From: Streptosporangium album
GTDB taxonomy: Bacteria > Actinomycetota > Actinomycetes > Streptosporangiales > Streptosporangiaceae
Reading direction: 5' to 3'
NCBI RefSeq assembly: GCF_014203795.1
Contig: NZ_JACHJU010000001.1
Coordinates: 2,790,001 to 2,854,000 of the forward strand
Length of the DNA stretch: 64,000 bases
In this document: in pieces, positions 61,133-64,000 of the stretch
Numbering within the stretch: the first letter of the stretch is position 1
Layout of the letters: every line of letters starts with the position of its first letter
Position numbers and translations under genes: made by a program
The notes under the pieces: model-generated
What the model saw: only the letters and a program-made list of their open reading frames with translations
Told to the model about the DNA's origin: nothing
The model's database searches: none

Positions 61133-61546
61133 GGGGCCTCCTCCATCGGGGCCGCCGGACGGCGGCGCATCGATCAGCCGATCTCGTGCGACGTTCATTC
61201 CCGCAAAACCTATGAGATGTCCCGGCGGCCGCGCTGCGGCGTCCCGACGGATGATCATGTGGTGGCGATCTCCCGAACCAGCGGGAGCAAGACCCCCGGG
61301 CCGGCCGCCCCGCGGCCATCTCCCAAGGAGAGCCAGAAAGTTTTTGAAGGATCGGTAAACTAAGGGCGGTTACGGCGGCATTGACCTGGTGAACTGTCAC
61401 GAGCCGGTCGACGCCCTCCCGAGAGGTTCGAGATTGCGGGTCACCGACATCGGTACAGAGCAGATCACTCCACCTTCCGGGGCGTCACCCGATGGCACCA
61501 CCGTGCCGGCCCCTCCCTTCCCTCGATCGTCTGCAGAGGTTTCCCT
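61133..61546. other. Intergenic, promoter region of the STAS gene
   Basis: 414 bases without a recognised gene. An A/T-richer stretch (GAAAGTTTTTGAAGGATCGG then TAAACTAAGGG, 61337-61368) is the likeliest promoter region for the plus-strand STAS gene. Confidence 0.4.
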
Positions 61547-61918
61547 GTGAGCACTGCCGTCCATGTCACCGCCGTATCCGACGACACTCTGGAAGACGTG
61601 TGCATGCTGGCCCTGGCCGGCGAGCTCGACTACACCAACGCCGAGCGGTTCCAGCACGATCTCCAGGAGTCCATCGGCTCGGAGCCGTGCGACCTCATCA
61701 TCGATCTGAGTGACCTGACGTTCTGCGACTCCACGGGAATCCAGGTATTTCTGGCTGTTCGAAAGCTCGTCCACGATCGTGGCCGCATCATCGTGCTGGC
61801 CCGGCTCCACCCCCGCCTGGAGCGGCTCTTCCATCTGACCGGGCTCACCAGCGCCTTCAGCGTGCAGTCCACCGTCGATGACGCCGTCGAGCTCCTGCGG
61901 TCACGGCAGTCGTCGTAG
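61547..61918 (+). CDS. STAS-domain anti-sigma factor antagonist
   Basis: 123 residues from GTG 61547. LALAGELDYTNAERFQHDLQ, LIIDLSDLTFCDSTGIQVFL; Ser62 in DSTGI is the phosphorylation site of the SpoIIAA/RsbV family. The HATPase kinase that would phosphorylate it is encoded 271 bases downstream on the same strand. Confidence 0.92.
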   Translation: MSTAVHVTAVSDDTLEDVCMLALAGELDYTNAERFQHDLQESIGSEPCDLIIDLSDLTFCDSTGIQVFLAVRKLVHDRGRIIVLARLHPRLERLFHLTGLTSAFSVQSTVDDAVELLRSRQSS

Positions 61919-62189
61919 AGTCCCGGACGGGCGGGCGCGGTCGCCCCCTCATGCTTGGCCGTTCCCCCGGCCCGTGCACCACCGCCAACACGGTCCACCC
62001 GCCTGCCTGCGGCGTCCACGCCCAGGTGCGGGAGGCCTCCGGCAGATATCTCTCCGCCTGTATGGTCGTAAGTTGGCAATGACCGGGCAGGTGTTTAGCA
62101 TCATGTAACTCGTCAGCAACGCCCTGGTTCTGGAGCAAGTCGGCTTGCCCCCCGGTGACTGCCAGACAAGGCGACGTCAAGGGGGTGCC

Positions 62190-62588
62190 GTGACCGGCGA
62201 CCGCGGCCAGCACTGGCCGATCGACGACGATCTCACCGCTCTGCGGCAACGTCTCCTCCAGCATGCGGCCCAGGCGGGTATGAGCGGTGAACGGCTGGAC
62301 GACCTGCTTCTCGCCGTCAACGAGGCCGTCATCAACGTTCTGGAACACGGTGGCGGCAAGGGCACGCTGAGCATCTGGCACAACGACAGCTGCATCACCG
62401 TGGACGTCGTCGACACCTCGGGGAACCTGGCTCCCCGGCACATCCCCCCGGAACGCCCCACAGGCACGGTGCGGGGCTTCGGACTGTGGCTGATGAGCCA
62501 GCTGTGCGACGAGTTCACCATCCACCAGAACGCGGGAGAGTCACGTGTCCGGCTGCGGATGCGCCTGCACGCCACCCCTGCCCTGTAG
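62190..62588 (+). CDS. RsbW/SpoIIAB-like ATP-binding protein
   Basis: 132 residues from GTG 62190, GGGGG upstream. HATPase_c_2 motifs: LLLAVNEAVINVLEHGG (N box), VDVVDTSG (G1) and RGFGLWLMSQLCDEF (G2). Members are serine kinases and anti-sigma factors; with the STAS protein upstream it makes a partner-switching pair. No sigma gene is adjacent. Confidence 0.9.
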   Translation: MTGDRGQHWPIDDDLTALRQRLLQHAAQAGMSGERLDDLLLAVNEAVINVLEHGGGKGTLSIWHNDSCITVDVVDTSGNLAPRHIPPERPTGTVRGFGLWLMSQLCDEFTIHQNAGESRVRLRMRLHATPAL

Positions 62589-62702
62589 GCCGGCGGTCCG
62601 GCCCCCCACGGAGTTACGGTCCGGCCGATATATGAATGGCCCGCACCGAGGGCTGATGACTACCCTCTTCATCGTTCGCACGATCGATCGAGGAGTACGC
62701 CC

Positions 62703-63107
62703 GTGATCCGCTACACCGACGCCGTCGACACGATCGACGCCGACCGGCTCAAGGGCTTCTTCGTCGGGTGGCCGACCCCCGCCTCCCCGGAGCAGCATCT
62801 GGCGGTGCTGCGCGGAAGTCACCGTGCGGTCGTCGCGATCGACGAGGAGACCGAGCTCGTCATCGGCTTCGTCAACATGATCAGTGACGGTGTCCTGACC
62901 GCTTACGTCCCCTGGCTGGAGGTCCTCCCCGAATACCAGGCTCAGGGGATCGGCTCCGAGCTGATGCGGCGGATCCTCGCCGACACCGAGCATCTCTACT
63001 CCGTCGACCTCCTCTGCGAGGCGCCGCTCCAGCCCTATTACGAGCGCTTCGGCATGCTCCCCGTCCCCGGCATGACGCTCCTGCACCGCTCCGCGCTCCA
63101 CGGCTGA
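62703..63107 (+). CDS. GNAT-family N-acetyltransferase
   Basis: 134 residues from GTG 62703, GAGGAG eight bases upstream. ISDGVLTAYVPWLEVLPEYQ, AQGIGSELMRRIL and YYERFGM show the acetyl-CoA loop and the C-terminal tyrosine region. Substrate unknown. Confidence 0.9.
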   Translation: MIRYTDAVDTIDADRLKGFFVGWPTPASPEQHLAVLRGSHRAVVAIDEETELVIGFVNMISDGVLTAYVPWLEVLPEYQAQGIGSELMRRILADTEHLYSVDLLCEAPLQPYYERFGMLPVPGMTLLHRSALHG

Positions 63108-63138
63108 GGCACGGCTGAGGCTTCCGGTGCCGGAGCAC

Positions 63139-63612
63139 TCAGCCGGGTACGGCTCTGCCGTACTCCAGATACGTCGATCCGCCGAGCTCGCGAGCCGCGG
63201 CCGCCGCCTTCACCCGCAGGGCCAGTCGCTCGGACACCACCTCGTCCACCTCGTCGACCGGATGGAACGCAAAGCTCGTCAGCTCGTTGTCGGAGAAGAA
63301 GATCCGCTCAAGCACATCCGCACCGAGCACGCCGCCGTCGAAGACGAAGAGGATCAGGTCGCCGTACTTCACGCTGGGCGCCCAGTCCGCCACGAGAAGG
63401 CGGCCTATCGGCGGCTGGATGCCGAGCTCCTCACCAACCTCGCGGACACAGGCCTCGTAGGGGGTCTCGCCCGGCTCCACGACCCCGCCGGGGATATCCC
63501 GCTGAGGTTTGTAGGACGGCTGGACGATCATGACGCGGCCGTCCTCGTCGAAGAAGAGGGCACCCGCCGCCGCCCGGGCCCGTGCCACGGGCGGAACCCC
63601 CGGCTCATCCAC
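63139..63612 (-). CDS. NUDIX hydrolase
   Basis: About 157 residues. The Nudix box GGVVEPGETPYEACVREVGE-ELGI is complete. GTG 63612 is chosen as it starts at VDEPGVPPVARAR. TATTAG lies 11 bases upstream on the minus strand, so a leaderless mRNA is possible. Confidence 0.88.
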   Translation of the reverse strand: MDEPGVPPVARARAAAGALFFDEDGRVMIVQPSYKPQRDIPGGVVEPGETPYEACVREVGEELGIQPPIGRLLVADWAPSVKYGDLILFVFDGGVLGADVLERIFFSDNELTSFAFHPVDEVDEVVSERLALRVKAAAAARELGGSTYLEYGRAVPG

Positions 63613-63702
63613 GGTGTCAACTCTAATAGAGCCCGGGCGGCGAGGACAGCGATATACACGCGGGTCGCTGCCGGCCGGGGCGGGCGGCAACGACCCGGCA
63701 CA

Positions 63703-64000
63703 CTACCTGGCAGGCCTCTGGGCGAGCAGTCCCGCGACGGCGTCCGCCGCCTCGGGATGCCGGACCAGCAGCGCGCCCACCTCACCGTGCCCGAGCCCGC
63801 CGGCGGCGGGAACGACCGGCCGCCACCCCGCGTCACACCCCAGCAGCGCCGCCACGGCGTCGCATGCCGCCGGGTGGCCGGCCAGCAGATCGGCCACCGG
63901 CCCCGCCTGCGCGGGCACCGGCCCGGCCGCCTCCGGCACTGCCCGCGTCTCCCACGGCGGCACCCATGTGTCGACGGCGGACAGGTCTGCGGGGAACGTA
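63703..64000 (-). CDS. Unknown protein, C-terminal part, start outside window
   Basis: The frame is open from the window end (TFPADLSAVDTWVPPWETRA) to a stop at 63703. It is Ala/Val/Gly-rich with two similar stretches (ADLLAGHPAACDAVAALLG and GALLVRHPEAADAVAGLLA), possibly a repeat unit. No family recognised. Confidence 0.55.
   Translation of the reverse strand, partial: TFPADLSAVDTWVPPWETRAVPEAAGPVPAQAGPVADLLAGHPAACDAVAALLGCDAGWRPVVPAAGGLGHGEVGALLVRHPEAADAVAGLLAQRPAR

Overview
The window is GC-rich DNA from an actinobacterium. The order ftsW/rodA - pbpA - pknA - pknB - glutamine amidotransferase - class E sortase - crgA - rhomboid - cyclophilin matches the oriC-proximal cell-wall and division locus of actinomycetes. 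Gene style (SigE-family sigma factors, many PknB-type kinases, DLW-39, DUF5997, AICE-type integration genes) suggests a filamentous actinomycete, perhaps Streptosporangiales. That placement is inference from gene content only.

Region 1 (1-23 kb) is mostly core chromosome. It holds the FtsW/PbpA/PknA/PknB operon with ATGA overlaps, a minus-strand amidotransferase/small membrane protein/sortase operon, crgA, a rhomboid protease with DnaA boxes on both sides, and ppiA. Two two-component systems (OmpR/HK and NarL/HK), an ECF sigma factor coupled to a membrane-anchored propeller protein, a serine hydrolase, DinB and VOC proteins and a third Ser/Thr kinase follow. Around 20.2-21.0 kb and 23.5-24.0 kb there are gene fragments.

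Region 2 (about 24-58.1 kb) is an accretion of integrative elements. The intact tRNA-Ala(TGC) lies at 58064-58136 on the minus strand. Six copies of its 3' part (40-45 bp) lie to its left in the same orientation, at 26515, 44255, 45429, 52124, 55311 and 56743. An intact or decayed tyrosine integrase sits just left of the copies at 26515, 45429 and 52124 and of the intact tRNA. The 45.47-52.12 kb segment is the best preserved. It has GntR, small AICE proteins, a 5'-truncated RepSA-like gene, xis and int, plus cargo: a sigma factor translationally coupled to a membrane protein with an MltG-like ectodomain. The 26.55-44.25 kb segment was colonised by other mobile DNA: a 4.7-kb transposon-like unit with about 221-bp inverted ends and a 6-bp target duplication that carries a Ser/Thr kinase, an ISL3-type element nested in it with an 8-bp duplication, an IS256 fragment, a group II intron splitting a secreted-protein gene, a truncated IS5 transposase and a broken DDE transposase module. 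It also holds a SDR/CMD operon with its divergent TetR.

Region 3 (58.1-64 kb) returns to chromosomal genes: a secreted nuclease whose Excalibur tail is cut by a stop codon, a phosphonatase-like HAD protein, DLW-39, VOC and GNAT proteins, a STAS/HATPase partner-switching pair, a second GNAT, a NUDIX hydrolase and the end of an unknown gene.

Five Hanks-type Ser/Thr kinases occur in 64 kb. Two (pknA, pknB) are core and two (29.6 and 52.8 kb) lie inside the accretion region, so sensory kinases appear to travel as cargo here.
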